Part shown: positions 26,923 to 36,258 of the stretch, piece after piece
Numbering within the stretch: position 1 is the stretch's first letter
How the letters are laid out: every line of letters begins with the position of its first letter
The notes under the pieces: model-generated
What the model saw: the letters and a program-made list of their open reading frames with translations, nothing else
Told to the model about the DNA's origin: nothing
Databases searched by the model: none
Program-made: the position numbers and the translations under genes
Assembly: GCA_936914845.1 (NCBI GenBank)
Contig: CAKZGE010000004.1
Span: 1 to 64,000, forward strand
From: an uncultured Chloracidobacterium sp.
Lineage (GTDB): Bacteria > Acidobacteriota > Blastocatellia > Pyrinomonadales > Pyrinomonadaceae
DNA length: 64,000 nt
Direction: 5' to 3'

Positions 26923-28959
26923 TTACTCGCTGATAACCAATCCTTCGATACTCGCTTTCTGTGCAAGTTCGTATAAGATCTTGGACTGTTTTTCAGTTGG
27001 AAACTGAATCGAGCCCTGCGATTTTTTCCTTAGAATATCCATCTGCGTAGCGGACACAGCCGACCCCGCGCCGCTTCTCATAAAATAGTCGTAGATTTGC
27101 TTCCAAGTTGAACTCGGTGTTGAATAGACGAACGTTTCAATCTGGACACTTGCTTCCAGTGCCTTCTCGGCCTTCTCCGTCTTTACCTCGTACTTTTGCT
27201 CTTCACGACTGATCAGCAAGCCTTTAGGAATCACAGTAGTTAGGCGAAGTTCTTTTACGCTGTCCCAGCAAGCTTCCCGTTTACACCACTGCGAAATGTT
27301 GGCTGTTCCCTCGGGAGGGTCTGTTATGGCCTCATAAACACGTTCTGAGATTGTTTCAAGAACTTTAATAAGATCGGAAGGCAAGGCTTGCAATTCCCAG
27401 ATCAAGCCAAAGTTCAGGAACTGCTTCATCTGTTTCACACAATAGGAAAGGTAGGCGATGGTATAGGTGACGGTTTGAGCGCGAAATCCGCCGTCATACC
27501 AGCTGGATCGGGAAACGAGCTTCTCTACGCCCCGGAAAAGAATAACGCGAGAAACAGCATCCTTGAAATAGAGTTCGTTGATTAACAAATTGTCATCTTC
27601 TAACTTCTTCGTGATATTTTCAGCGAAATACCTGAAGCTCTCCTGCGCTCCCTTTGAGACGATATTGGGTTTTTGAAGCCACGAAACTTCGCTCTTCGCA
27701 AGGAAGGTCTTGTCGAGATATTGTTCCTTAGGATTTTCAAGCAGAAAGGCCTTCTTCTTTGCCGGCGTCATGAAGCGTTGTTCATTCAGGTATTCGCCGC
27801 GAGCTCGCTCATAAAACCAGTGCGTCCGCCTCTGGGACCCTGAAGCCGCCGGTGCCCAAACTCGGGTTGAGTAGTCTTTCATTTCCTTATGAAAAGGGCT
27901 GTTCGAGAAGAAATCAGACGCATTAACTTTGTTTTGCGTATTGGCATATCTCGATACATCCGAGACAAAGGTATGCTCCTGCTCTTTCTCCTTGACGACG
28001 GATAACTTCATTTGAACCGCCACCTTAGAAATGTCGAGCTTCTTACTTGCAGCGTAAATCGATGACGTGGTTTGCCCGCCATTCACAATTTGAAAGTTCT
28101 TGATCGTTTTAATGTTTCCTTTCGCATCAAACTCCAAGTCCGAAGCGGTAGCGGTAATGCCATTGTTGTATGCAAAGAACATCTCCGGCTTGAACTCGAT
28201 TGTATTTCTGAGCCCGATGTTTGTGTTGCCGCGAGCCCCGAGAAAAGTTCTGACGTTCTGCTCAAAAATCTTCTGACCGTAGTTTTCGTAAATGGATGCC
28301 AAAACCTGCGCGGGTACTACAGATAAGTATGACTGATACTGGTCCGTCTCTGTGGTTACCTTCAAGGCGGGAAGATTAACGCTAACTTCAAAGTTTTGAT
28401 CCGCAAACTCGGATAAATAGATTCTGTATATATAGTCGATGTCAATAACGCGATAGTCTAGAGGTATACCAGCAATCGTTTCTGACGGAAGATCAGTAAG
28501 TGTTTTTGTCATGCGTCCGTCGGTTAGTACAATCAATCGGACGCGCTCGATCTGTTTCCCGGTAAGATACTGAGCGACGTTGTACGCCATCGAATAGCCG
28601 TCCGACGTTTGTTCCATGTCGTGGAAGTCATTCTGAGCGACCATCCTAAAGAAGGCCTTCAGACGCGAGAACTTCGTCTCAATATCCTTTTTTAAGAGCG
28701 TTTGTATCTCTTCTTCCTGAAAAAAATGGTGAGCAATGAGCGAAAGAAGCTTACGATTCTCGTCCACGTCGTAGCCGTGAACCTCAACGCCTTTTTTGAC
28801 ATACTCGGCCGCAGCGTAGTTTGTTGTTAGGTCGCCGCTGGATACCAGTTCCTCACACACGTTTTCAAAGAAGGCCTGCGGCTTCATTAGGCCCCGACTT
28901 TCTGTATCTGAAAGAATGGATTGTAGGAAGTCTTGATGAAATTCTTGTAAGGAGATCAT
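26923..28959 (-). CDS. AIPR family protein (abortive infection phage resistance)
   Basis: 678 residues. The AIPR domain covers the middle, with the family hallmark FFAYNNGITATAS (near residue 257) and, about 20 residues on, IVNGGQTTSSIY. The N-terminal 200 residues include a segment (IERVRLIVLTDG, about 140) that may be a degenerate nuclease-like core. The C-terminal 150 residues have no match I recognise. AIPR proteins are named from an abortive infection protein of lactococcal plasmids and are frequent in restriction-type operons; biochemical activity is unclear. It starts two bases after the DUF4420 stop. It is probably an effector or targeting subunit of the defence complex; that is inference. 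Confidence 0.87.
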   Translation of the reverse strand: MISLQEFHQDFLQSILSDTESRGLMKPQAFFENVCEELVSSGDLTTNYAAAEYVKKGVEVHGYDVDENRKLLSLIAHHFFQEEEIQTLLKKDIETKFSRLKAFFRMVAQNDFHDMEQTSDGYSMAYNVAQYLTGKQIERVRLIVLTDGRMTKTLTDLPSETIAGIPLDYRVIDIDYIYRIYLSEFADQNFEVSVNLPALKVTTETDQYQSYLSVVPAQVLASIYENYGQKIFEQNVRTFLGARGNTNIGLRNTIEFKPEMFFAYNNGITATASDLEFDAKGNIKTIKNFQIVNGGQTTSSIYAASKKLDISKVAVQMKLSVVKEKEQEHTFVSDVSRYANTQNKVNASDFFSNSPFHKEMKDYSTRVWAPAASGSQRRTHWFYERARGEYLNEQRFMTPAKKKAFLLENPKEQYLDKTFLAKSEVSWLQKPNIVSKGAQESFRYFAENITKKLEDDNLLINELYFKDAVSRVILFRGVEKLVSRSSWYDGGFRAQTVTYTIAYLSYCVKQMKQFLNFGLIWELQALPSDLIKVLETISERVYEAITDPPEGTANISQWCKREACWDSVKELRLTTVIPKGLLISREEQKYEVKTEKAEKALEASVQIETFVYSTPSSTWKQIYDYFMRSGAGSAVSATQMDILRKKSQGSIQFPTEKQSKILYELAQKASIEGLVISE

Positions 28960-28961
28960 GG

Positions 28962-29915
28962 CTATAGTGTAACCTCTTCGAGAGGGACCGAAAAGCGGTC
29001 ACATCGCGAGAGGTCGATTGAGTAATTTAGTGAGACAATCTCGCCGGACACAGTGGCCGGATTAATTCGTGGAAATCCATCGAGCACTCTGTAGATGTTG
29101 AGTCGGTCATTTGCGAATTGTATAAGGTGATCGGCATGTATTCGTCTCACATATCCGTATTCGGCGAGCTTTAGATCTAACGACTCCAACACAGCAACGT
29201 CATCCATGAGGCTGTCGCGAAGCGAAACATACAGGTCATCTATGGTTTTTCCATTCTCCGAAATCGAAATGGCATAGGCAGCCAAATACAAATTCGGCTT
29301 CTCAGACCAAAGCTGATTAGCGGACGAAATCCGGATCGTCGGGCCTTTTGAAGTTACATAGGATTTGACTTCGATTGTCGCCATATCAAAGCAGAAGTCT
29401 TGCTTATCCCGCTCTGGACCACGCCACCCGAGGACGGCTGAGTTGAGCCCCACTCGCGAAGCCAGTACATCTGCCATGAAACATAGTTCTGCAAAAAGCC
29501 CCATTTGCATTTCGACGGACAGTACGCTGGACACATCATGCGCTAATAGGCGTTGCCATTTACGTAGTCTCATCTCCATCCGTCCGATGAGATGTCGACT
29601 ACTTAGCCTTTGTTGCGCGACTCCGACGAGGTCTTGGCAAAGGAGGGCAAAGATTTCCCAATTCTCATTCTCGCGAAGCAATAGCGTATAGCGTCCGCCA
29701 CCAGAACTAGAGGGAGCCCGAATCACGTCTATACCCCGCAATGAGAGTCTCCAAGATCGTTCGGAGAAAAACTCGTCCGTCGAAACATACAATCCGACTC
29801 TCCCACTTGCGTCCATAATCCAAAAGAGATCATGAATGGTTTCGCCTTCAACCCGTCGTTGAGTTTCAGGCGGCATGTTAGCCCAGGGGTTAATCGCTGA
29901 GTCATTACTCGTCAT
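28962..29915 (-). CDS. PD-(D/E)XK motif protein (DUF4420)
   Basis: 317 residues from the ATG at 29915, which overlaps the end of the Z1 gene by 11 bases; a start further upstream would add residues out of step with the family. The nuclease-fold core is visible: a Glu in GLFAELCF (E143), Asp residues in DFCFD (173, 177) and IEVKSY (E182, K184), the ExK of the PD-(D/E)XK superfamily. DUF4420 proteins are found next to Z1, AIPR and methyltransferase genes, and this is the best candidate for the DNA-cutting subunit of the system. No target specificity domain is evident. Confidence 0.87.
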   Translation of the reverse strand: MTSNDSAINPWANMPPETQRRVEGETIHDLFWIMDASGRVGLYVSTDEFFSERSWRLSLRGIDVIRAPSSSGGGRYTLLLRENENWEIFALLCQDLVGVAQQRLSSRHLIGRMEMRLRKWQRLLAHDVSSVLSVEMQMGLFAELCFMADVLASRVGLNSAVLGWRGPERDKQDFCFDMATIEVKSYVTSKGPTIRISSANQLWSEKPNLYLAAYAISISENGKTIDDLYVSLRDSLMDDVAVLESLDLKLAEYGYVRRIHADHLIQFANDRLNIYRVLDGFPRINPATVSGEIVSLNYSIDLSRCDRFSVPLEEVTL

Positions 29916-32580
29916 CGGCTTCCTCAGAAAGCAAGTCATCCAATCCCGTTTCAAAAACGGTATTTACCTTATATGACACTGTCTGGCTAGTGCCCAGGCC
30001 ATTATCCGGGAAACAAACCCCGAACGCAGCAAGTTGGCTATCAAAGTTCTGGGCGTTCATTATGTGAAGCATCAGTAGAGGACGTTTAAGACGGGAACGC
30101 ATGAATCGCGTGCGATCACCGCGTTTTTCAAAAGTCTTCGTTTCCAAGTCTTTTCTATCAAGTTCGGTTAGAACCAGCGCTTCAGGGCTACCCGACGAAA
30201 GCTTTCGCTGAGCAAACTGAATATATTCACCTTCGTCTGTGAAGGTATTTCTCAACTGGGCCTTTATGGGCAACTGAGGAAATGGCCAATCTTCAATCGG
30301 TTGCGTCCCGCTGTAGAGTCCAACATCCCATTGTGTTTCTACCGATTTCGCATATTCCTGGATGTGCCGAATCGGCATTAGATTCTTTGCGCCGAGGGAG
30401 TCTGTCTGATAGGTCTGGAACTGCTCCAAAAAGCCCAACACTTTCAATCTGTCGATGCCCTTCCAAAGGAACCCGCTATCAACTTCCTGAGCATTTTGAG
30501 CCAACAGCACATTTATTAAGCCGTGAATAGCGGTGAGATTTCTTGTGCGGATGATCGGGTCCTTAAACAATCGAACCGTTTCTTTGAGGTGCCCATTCAG
30601 GTTCATTGAAGAGACAAAAGTTTGAGTATTCTTTTGTTTATTGCGGGCTGTAATCTGTAGCAAGCTATCGGGATGTTCTCGCACGACAAGTCCAAAATCA
30701 TTTGGAGTTCGTTTGGCGGATTCCATCTTTCTGAGGTTAACGAAGAGTTCGTCGGTTGCGTCGATGATGTGCGCAAAATTCTCTGCCATGTCCTGCGTCA
30801 GAAAGATCCGACAGAGATCTTCATAACCTGGTCGATATCCAAACCATCGGCCCATCTGCATTAAGGTGTCGTAGAATACCGTGGTTCTGAGAAAATAGCT
30901 GACGCTAAGACCAACCAACGTGAAACCGCGGGAAAGACTTGCTCCACCGATGACGATTGCATTTGTAACAGCATCACTGCGGTAAACTAACGGAATTTTT
31001 GTATCCTTGTGAACCTCCCGGATGACGACGGAGTCAATTATGTCCGCAACGGTAGCCAATACGGACTGCCAGCTTTCGCCTTCAATCGCAGAAGCCAGAC
31101 GTCGTTCAAACGTGATCCTAAAATCAGTTACGACATCGCTTTGCCCTTCCGGGTTGTTCAGTTTTGCGAATGCTTTTATTGGCCTGCTTACTTGGTCCAA
31201 ATAGGTGCCTATTAATCTGCCACATTGTTGGTGGAGATTAGTAAAACGAGAAACATGGACGAGCATGCTGTTATGCTCATGACCTTGATTCCGCAATCGG
31301 CGAATAGCCACATTGAGAATGAACAGGCGGATCGCCTCCTTTAAAGAATCAGGCAGCTCAGTAAGCCGGAAATCTATCTTGTGGTTAAGCGGAAGGGCCT
31401 CCCGGAAATCATCGATCGTCACTAAATGACGACCATCAGTTTCGATGAAGATCCTGCGTGCGCTGAAATAGTCGGAGGGAGGCTCTAACGCAAAGATAAA
31501 ATCGCTCGGGAAAAGGTCTTCTCCGTACTGTTCAGTTACTGCTTGGTGGTCGATAAAAATGTTTGCGTAAGGAGTGGCCGTATACGCGACGTATGACCGC
31601 ATGGCGAAAAGTCCCAGTAGCTCGCGAATCCGCCGATTGATTGTGTTTGGGTCGTCAACGTCTTTATAGTTGATCGAAGCGAAATCCGATTCATCATCAA
31701 TCAGCAGCATCGCGTGGTTGATTTCATTCTTATACTGGTTGCGTAGCCAGGTTATGACATTGCGCAAAGAACTCGGATTTTTCTTGATAACGACTACGAT
31801 TGGTGAATTAGTATTTCCGAAGTTGAAAGCCTGCGATATCGTATCCGCGTCCCGCTTGTTAAAATCTCTATCCTCGGTTGTCAAGCAAATCGGCAATAAC
31901 TCAGGTATCGAATTTCCAACCCCTGCTCCGACTTGTCGACCTTTATTCTCTCCTACAAACGCCTCAACAATTCTCTCTTGCGTTTGATTTCGAAGAGTAT
32001 CTGTCCACCCCGCGATGACGACGATAAACCTATACCCCGCATCGGCCGCCTTACACACGAGTGCCGAATAGTTAGCGGTTTTGCCCGATTGAACATGACC
32101 GACAACCATCCCTTTGTAGGCGAAGTTTCCCCACTCAGGGTTGCCAATGTTATCCATCACCCTATCAGTATCGTCATCGGTGGTCGCAACAACTTCTGGT
32201 GAAAAAGAACCTTGTATATAGTCCCTATATCGGTCCCAGTAGTATGTTGCCCGGGCAGTTTTCTGTTTGCTGCTCCACCAAGTCGTGTCTCGTAGCTTCT
32301 GCTCATCACCCTGGATCAGAATGCCCCGTTCCATCTTTACATCGAAATGCTGCTCAATTTCCCGATTCATTTGCTGCCAGGCCGACGATGATAGGCTCTG
32401 CACCGGAGATTTCTCCGGGAGAAATTGTGCGAAAAGATCGGGACCAGCGGATGAAAGCAGTCTCATCGTATTGGTTACCTCCGCCGCTATTTGCTCTTGC
32501 GACAGTGGTCCTTGCATTTTCTTCAGATTCGTTACGACAAAATCCTTCAGACGTTGATAATCGGTTGTTACCGTAGCCAT
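29905..32580 (-). CDS. Z1 domain protein, helicase-like ATPase
   Basis: 891 residues. Superfamily II-like motifs: Walker A GHVQSGKT (161-168), Walker B-like IDDESD (294-299), motif III TATPYAN (334-340), and QMGRWFGYR (575-583) as the arginine-finger motif VI. The last three with the GGASLSRGFT stretch are the signature of the Z1 domain. The C-terminal 250 residues are poorly conserved and end in an acidic tail. Z1 proteins occur in restriction-type operons with MORC/MutL-like ATPases and are thought to move on or remodel DNA. Its ATG directly follows the TAG of the ATPase gene with no gap; its stop overlaps the next gene by 11 bases. Confidence 0.92.
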   Translation of the reverse strand: MATVTTDYQRLKDFVVTNLKKMQGPLSQEQIAAEVTNTMRLLSSAGPDLFAQFLPEKSPVQSLSSSAWQQMNREIEQHFDVKMERGILIQGDEQKLRDTTWWSSKQKTARATYYWDRYRDYIQGSFSPEVVATTDDDTDRVMDNIGNPEWGNFAYKGMVVGHVQSGKTANYSALVCKAADAGYRFIVVIAGWTDTLRNQTQERIVEAFVGENKGRQVGAGVGNSIPELLPICLTTEDRDFNKRDADTISQAFNFGNTNSPIVVVIKKNPSSLRNVITWLRNQYKNEINHAMLLIDDESDFASINYKDVDDPNTINRRIRELLGLFAMRSYVAYTATPYANIFIDHQAVTEQYGEDLFPSDFIFALEPPSDYFSARRIFIETDGRHLVTIDDFREALPLNHKIDFRLTELPDSLKEAIRLFILNVAIRRLRNQGHEHNSMLVHVSRFTNLHQQCGRLIGTYLDQVSRPIKAFAKLNNPEGQSDVVTDFRITFERRLASAIEGESWQSVLATVADIIDSVVIREVHKDTKIPLVYRSDAVTNAIVIGGASLSRGFTLVGLSVSYFLRTTVFYDTLMQMGRWFGYRPGYEDLCRIFLTQDMAENFAHIIDATDELFVNLRKMESAKRTPNDFGLVVREHPDSLLQITARNKQKNTQTFVSSMNLNGHLKETVRLFKDPIIRTRNLTAIHGLINVLLAQNAQEVDSGFLWKGIDRLKVLGFLEQFQTYQTDSLGAKNLMPIRHIQEYAKSVETQWDVGLYSGTQPIEDWPFPQLPIKAQLRNTFTDEGEYIQFAQRKLSSGSPEALVLTELDRKDLETKTFEKRGDRTRFMRSRLKRPLLMLHIMNAQNFDSQLAAFGVCFPDNGLGTSQTVSYKVNTVFETGLDDLLSEEADDE

Positions 32581-33978
32581 CTATTCCTCGCGATTCTTAA
32601 AAATTTCCGTTTTCTTTAGTCTTTCCAAAAACTCTCGGTCAATGCCTTCAGATTGCAGGCGGGCAAATAGTGCTGATTTGTCTTCCTGAGTAAAAAGTGA
32701 AACTTGATCAACAAGGTGTGGGGTCTGTTGCAGCTGCGCCTGAATAGCCTCGAGCGGCAGATATGCCTGGACACCAGCAAGATACGCGTTTAGAAGATCG
32801 ACGTCGGACTGCAACTCGCTAAGCCGAGTTAGCAAAGGATGGTCTTGGTTAAGCGAAAACTGCTTCGTCTCAGTACCGGCATTCAGTTGCCAGAAACGAA
32901 TGACAGTTTTATCGTCGATCTTCCGTCCACGGTGGGAATAAGTCCGAGACCCTCTTTCCGTAACCTGGCCTATGATGCGGCGCAAGTCGTCTCGAATCTC
33001 TGGAATCGGTGCCGCGGTCGACTTTTTAATATCTATTCCCCAAAGCCGATCCTGATCGTTCGAGATATCGATCTTTATACGCGACAGCTTGTGTGCGTCT
33101 ACTGCTCGATGGAGTCCCCACCAAGTTCCGTAAATCAACAGGCGATTAGCGCGGTACAAGTAAAAGCCTTGCGACTTTGTATAGCCTTCCTCTGTTGCAT
33201 AGCGCTCGTATTCCTGCTGTGAAAGTTTCGAGTGATGAGGGAGCACAAAGGGTTGGACGACGATTTTTGAGTTGCGAACCTTGATCGTTTCTTCAGCAAA
33301 CTGCTGCGTAGCTTTATGGTCAGGATTAAAAGGGTTAAAGGCTTTAATATCGTAATTATTGACGCTAATCTTTAGCCGTTTTGTCGGCGTGAGACCTTCG
33401 AGGAATCTGTGAAAGACGAGGGCTAAATGCCGCCGGAGCCTATCTATCTCATGTACGAAGTTAGATTTCCGATAGCGATCCAAGCCTTCCCAAACAACAA
33501 GGGTGCCATGTTCGGATTCGTTCAGCTCGTCTAACTGCGGAAGGGCTTTCAAGTCTGACTTTTCGGGCGTTACCAGCCACCATTCATTCTCTTTCGCCAG
33601 CAACTGGAGATCCCACTGCCGAACCGAGATTTTGCCGTCCTTCTTTGAAGCGACTGTGAGCTTCTGACACTGGGAGAAAGAAGCGGTCTTAAGTCCTAAT
33701 CCAAAGCGGCCTAAATCCTCTTTTCTTCGCTTCTCATCCGGGTTTCGGGTTGCGAGACGCATCGCCTCAACAAGCTCATTCTCAGTCATGCCCGAGCCGT
33801 CGTCGAGCATGGAAAATGCTGGTTCCGGGTCTGACAACGCAATAATCTTGACGTTCTTTGCACCCGCCGCAACGGAGTTATCCAGAACATCGGCGACCGC
33901 GATCTCAAACGTATAGCCCACATCGCGCAAAGAGGAAATGAAGTTACCGAGAACGGGTTTAACGACTTCTTTTTTCAT
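32581..33978 (-). CDS. GHKL ATPase of MutL/MORC type
   Basis: 465 residues. The Bergerat ATP fold is complete: EIAVADVLDNSVAAGA (N34 coordinates Mg), DDGSGM (59-64) and GRFGLGLKTAS (90-100). The segment after the ATPase (about 180-345) resembles the S5-like transducer domain of MutL/MORC proteins; the final 110 residues are helical and variable. ATP binding would dimerise the N-termini into a clamp on DNA. Such ATPases are known from restriction-modification operons and are thought to be the bacterial relatives of eukaryotic MORC proteins. It overlaps the methyltransferase gene by 20 bases upstream and abuts the Z1 gene downstream. Confidence 0.9.
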   Translation of the reverse strand: MKKEVVKPVLGNFISSLRDVGYTFEIAVADVLDNSVAAGAKNVKIIALSDPEPAFSMLDDGSGMTENELVEAMRLATRNPDEKRRKEDLGRFGLGLKTASFSQCQKLTVASKKDGKISVRQWDLQLLAKENEWWLVTPEKSDLKALPQLDELNESEHGTLVVWEGLDRYRKSNFVHEIDRLRRHLALVFHRFLEGLTPTKRLKISVNNYDIKAFNPFNPDHKATQQFAEETIKVRNSKIVVQPFVLPHHSKLSQQEYERYATEEGYTKSQGFYLYRANRLLIYGTWWGLHRAVDAHKLSRIKIDISNDQDRLWGIDIKKSTAAPIPEIRDDLRRIIGQVTERGSRTYSHRGRKIDDKTVIRFWQLNAGTETKQFSLNQDHPLLTRLSELQSDVDLLNAYLAGVQAYLPLEAIQAQLQQTPHLVDQVSLFTQEDKSALFARLQSEGIDREFLERLKKTEIFKNREE

Positions 33979-34999
33979 TCAGTACTCTGACAATCTCACG
34001 AGCAATTTTCTCGACCAAGGGAACCACGACACTATTCCCACACTGGCGATAGAGATGCACTTTCGATACGTCAGCGGGAATCTTGAAGTCCTTAAAGCCC
34101 TGCAGATTGAAGCACTCCTTCGGAGATAGCCTGCGCGGGAAGGGTTTATCGAGAACGATCGGAATATTGTGTCCGCCCAAACCCATGTTCGCAGTAAGCG
34201 TCGGACAAACATTTGACTTGTTCTCGCGAACAAACCATCGCCGGTATTGGTAAACAATGCCTGGCTTCGTTACCGCATCTCGTACCCGTTGGTGAACTTT
34301 GCTATTCGTATCACCGTAGAAGTCAGACGGCTCTGCCGTTTCGGGCTCAAGAAAGTCGACGACAGGACGGGGGGCTTTGCCAAGCGGCGGCGGTATAGTG
34401 AAATTCGATGACAGGGGTGCTCGATCCAAATCTCTCAGGTCGTTGATCTTAATTGGGGCTTGGTAGCGGAAAGACTTCTCGCCCCGAAATCCAACGATAA
34501 AAATCCGCTCTCGGCCCTGTGGAATGTCGGAATACTCGCTCGCCCTCAATATGAACGGGATGAACGAGTATCCGGCTTTTTCAATTTCTGTAGCGACTAC
34601 GCTGAACGACTCGCCATTATGGTGAGTCGCCAAGGTTTTAACATTCTCAAGAAAATAGGCTCGCGGTGCGAGCTCGCCCATAAGCCGAACTACATCGAAA
34701 AACAGATGCCCTCGCGGATCGTCAAATCCTTTTGCGCGTCCAGCCTGTGAAAAGGGCTGGCACGGAAAGCCCGCGGTCAGAATATCAACTGAGCCAGTAT
34801 TGTCCCTCGTGATCTGTTGTACGTCGTGGTTCGACGTGAACGTTATGTCTGGATGATTGGCGAGATAGGTGCGACGTGAATTGTCATCTAGCTCATTTGC
34901 CCAGGCTATCTTGCACGCTGCATTCCTGAACGCCTGACATATGCCGCCGACGCCAGCAAACAAACTTCCGACTGTGTATGATGTGCCATTTGATGCCAT
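33959..34999 (-). CDS. dcm: DNA (cytosine-5-)-methyltransferase
   Basis: 346 residues with the C5-methyltransferase motifs in order: I SLFAGVGGI (SAM binding), IV GFPCQPFSQAG with catalytic C80, VI ENV (E118), VIII QGRERIF, a target-recognition region at about 210-270, and IX-X at the end (GNSVVVPLV). It should methylate cytosine in a specific sequence that cannot be read from the protein and so protect the host from the linked effector. It is the first gene of the defence operon, 109 bases after the excisionase gene. A weak inverted repeat (TGTGG..CCACA, 35004-35026) lies immediately upstream and could be an operator. The symbol is by family only. Confidence 0.95.
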   Translation of the reverse strand: MASNGTSYTVGSLFAGVGGICQAFRNAACKIAWANELDDNSRRTYLANHPDITFTSNHDVQQITRDNTGSVDILTAGFPCQPFSQAGRAKGFDDPRGHLFFDVVRLMGELAPRAYFLENVKTLATHHNGESFSVVATEIEKAGYSFIPFILRASEYSDIPQGRERIFIVGFRGEKSFRYQAPIKINDLRDLDRAPLSSNFTIPPPLGKAPRPVVDFLEPETAEPSDFYGDTNSKVHQRVRDAVTKPGIVYQYRRWFVRENKSNVCPTLTANMGLGGHNIPIVLDKPFPRRLSPKECFNLQGFKDFKIPADVSKVHLYRQCGNSVVVPLVEKIAREIVRVLNEKRSR

Positions 35000-35108
35000 T
35001 TATTGTGGATAAAATAAATAACCACATATGTTACCCTATTTTCGACGCGGATGCGAGGTTCTCAAATGTGTTATTCCTGACACCTCGTAGATGCACTCAC
35101 GTCGCACT

Positions 35109-35327
35109 TCACTTAGCGAACGATAGCGAGGCGCTTTCGTCAGACCTTCCGCTATTATTCCTACGACATTCTTCACTGAAAGTATCTAGATCGCTTCGAC
35201 GGTAGAGGACTTTTCTTGCGATGCGATAAAAGGGGATCGATCCGCTTCGGCGCAAGCGCCAGAGGGTAAGAGTTGAAGTTCTCAGGTAATCCGCGGCCTC
35301 TTTGTTTGTCATGAATTCGGTTGGCAT
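35109..35327 (-). CDS. xis: Excisionase / helix-turn-helix DNA-binding protein
   Basis: 72 residues. The core MTNKEAADYLRTSTLTLWRLRRSG is an HTH_17 (MerR-like winged helix) of the kind found in Xis and AlpA-type recombination directionality factors, followed by the usual wing (IARKVLYRRSDLDTF). ATG at 35327 is preceded by GGAG seven bases upstream. It should bend DNA near the att sites and direct the integrase towards excision. It is the first gene upstream of the defence operon on the same strand, so it may also regulate or be cotranscribed with the methyltransferase. Confidence 0.8.
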   Translation of the reverse strand: MPTEFMTNKEAADYLRTSTLTLWRLRRSGSIPFYRIARKVLYRRSDLDTFSEECRRNNSGRSDESASLSFAK

Positions 35328-36258
35328 AAACAGACTCCGATGAGGGCACTACACTCGCTGTCGGTCTCAAACAAGCAAAGACCGTGCCGTTGGAGTTTGC
35401 AAAAGCAAGTTGTTTTGCTTTCCGCATGTTTCGCCGTTTCCAGGCCACATTTCACCGACGGCAAACAGAGTCTGGTACGTCGTTGCTCAAAATGAGCATT
35501 TCTAATACGCAAGCTCCGCCGTCTGTTCGCTACGGAAGCCTCCGCGAACGTCGCTGCCGTCGTCCGATAACTCTTTTTATGTCCTTCGGCACAAAGCCGC
35601 CTGCGGACATAAAAAGATCATTATCGTACGCCGTCCGCTCCTGCTCTCTCGCTACGCGGCGGCTCGTTCCTCGCACGCCGACTTCGCTCGTTCGCGACGG
35701 CTATCTTATCGAAATCCAGACAATCAAGTAGCGGCGTTGAATTGCATCAATTGCGACTCAGATCAAGACCGAGCATCCCTCGCCGATCCAATTCGTGAGA
35801 AGGAGGGCTTTTGAATGGCACCCCACAAATTCCGCTGCCCTTCTATGCCGCTCACCTCCCAAAGAAGGAACGTATTTTTCAGTTCATCTCGGACCGCATT
35901 CGATTCCGATAAGCACGCCGAATAAAGCATCTTTGCGGCTGTTTTTGAGGACTGTCGCCTACAAGAATGGTGATCGACAAACTGCAAAATTTGCGGCTGT
36001 CAGGAGGTGATATCGGTGTTTTTTTCCTCGGCTTTTAGAATGCCGAAAATTACAATCAAATCGGTACGACAGGATAGACCAAAATCTAGACTCCGTCAGA
36101 AGGTTAAATAATGTAATTAAAAGAGTTCCGGCTTGTAATTGATGATTACAAGCCGGTGTTTACCATCCTCTCTACGCTTTCGGCATGTATTTTGCTTGGT
36201 TTCGCGATAGTTGATTTCTGACCATTTCGGGAATTTGTCACCGTGGGGAGTGCAGAAT
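35328..36258. other. Gene-free stretch inside the element
   Basis: No convincing gene in 931 bases on either strand; the few open frames have no start signals or family features. The middle (35510-35720) is GC-rich and full of short inverted and direct repeats of ttcgc/gcgaa type, and contains the long inverted repeat described separately. A 17-base match (gaagcctccgcgaacgt, 35535-35551) recurs at the 3' end of the integrase gene (24679-24695). It could hold an origin of transfer or replication, or a structured RNA. Confidence 0.5.
35560..35627. repeat. Long inverted repeat with 13-bp perfect core
   Basis: TCTTTTTATGTCC (35572-35584) is repeated inverted as GGACATAAAAAGA (35605-35617), with the arms extending imperfectly outward through CGATAA / TTATCG. 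The 20-base loop itself holds a small GGC/GCC hairpin. The transcript of either strand would fold into a strong stem. Confidence 0.8.

Noticed and set aside
35763..35987. Minus-strand frame of 74 codons in the gene-free part of the element
   Set aside because: No Shine-Dalgarno, no recognisable motif, and odd composition; kept as non-coding.
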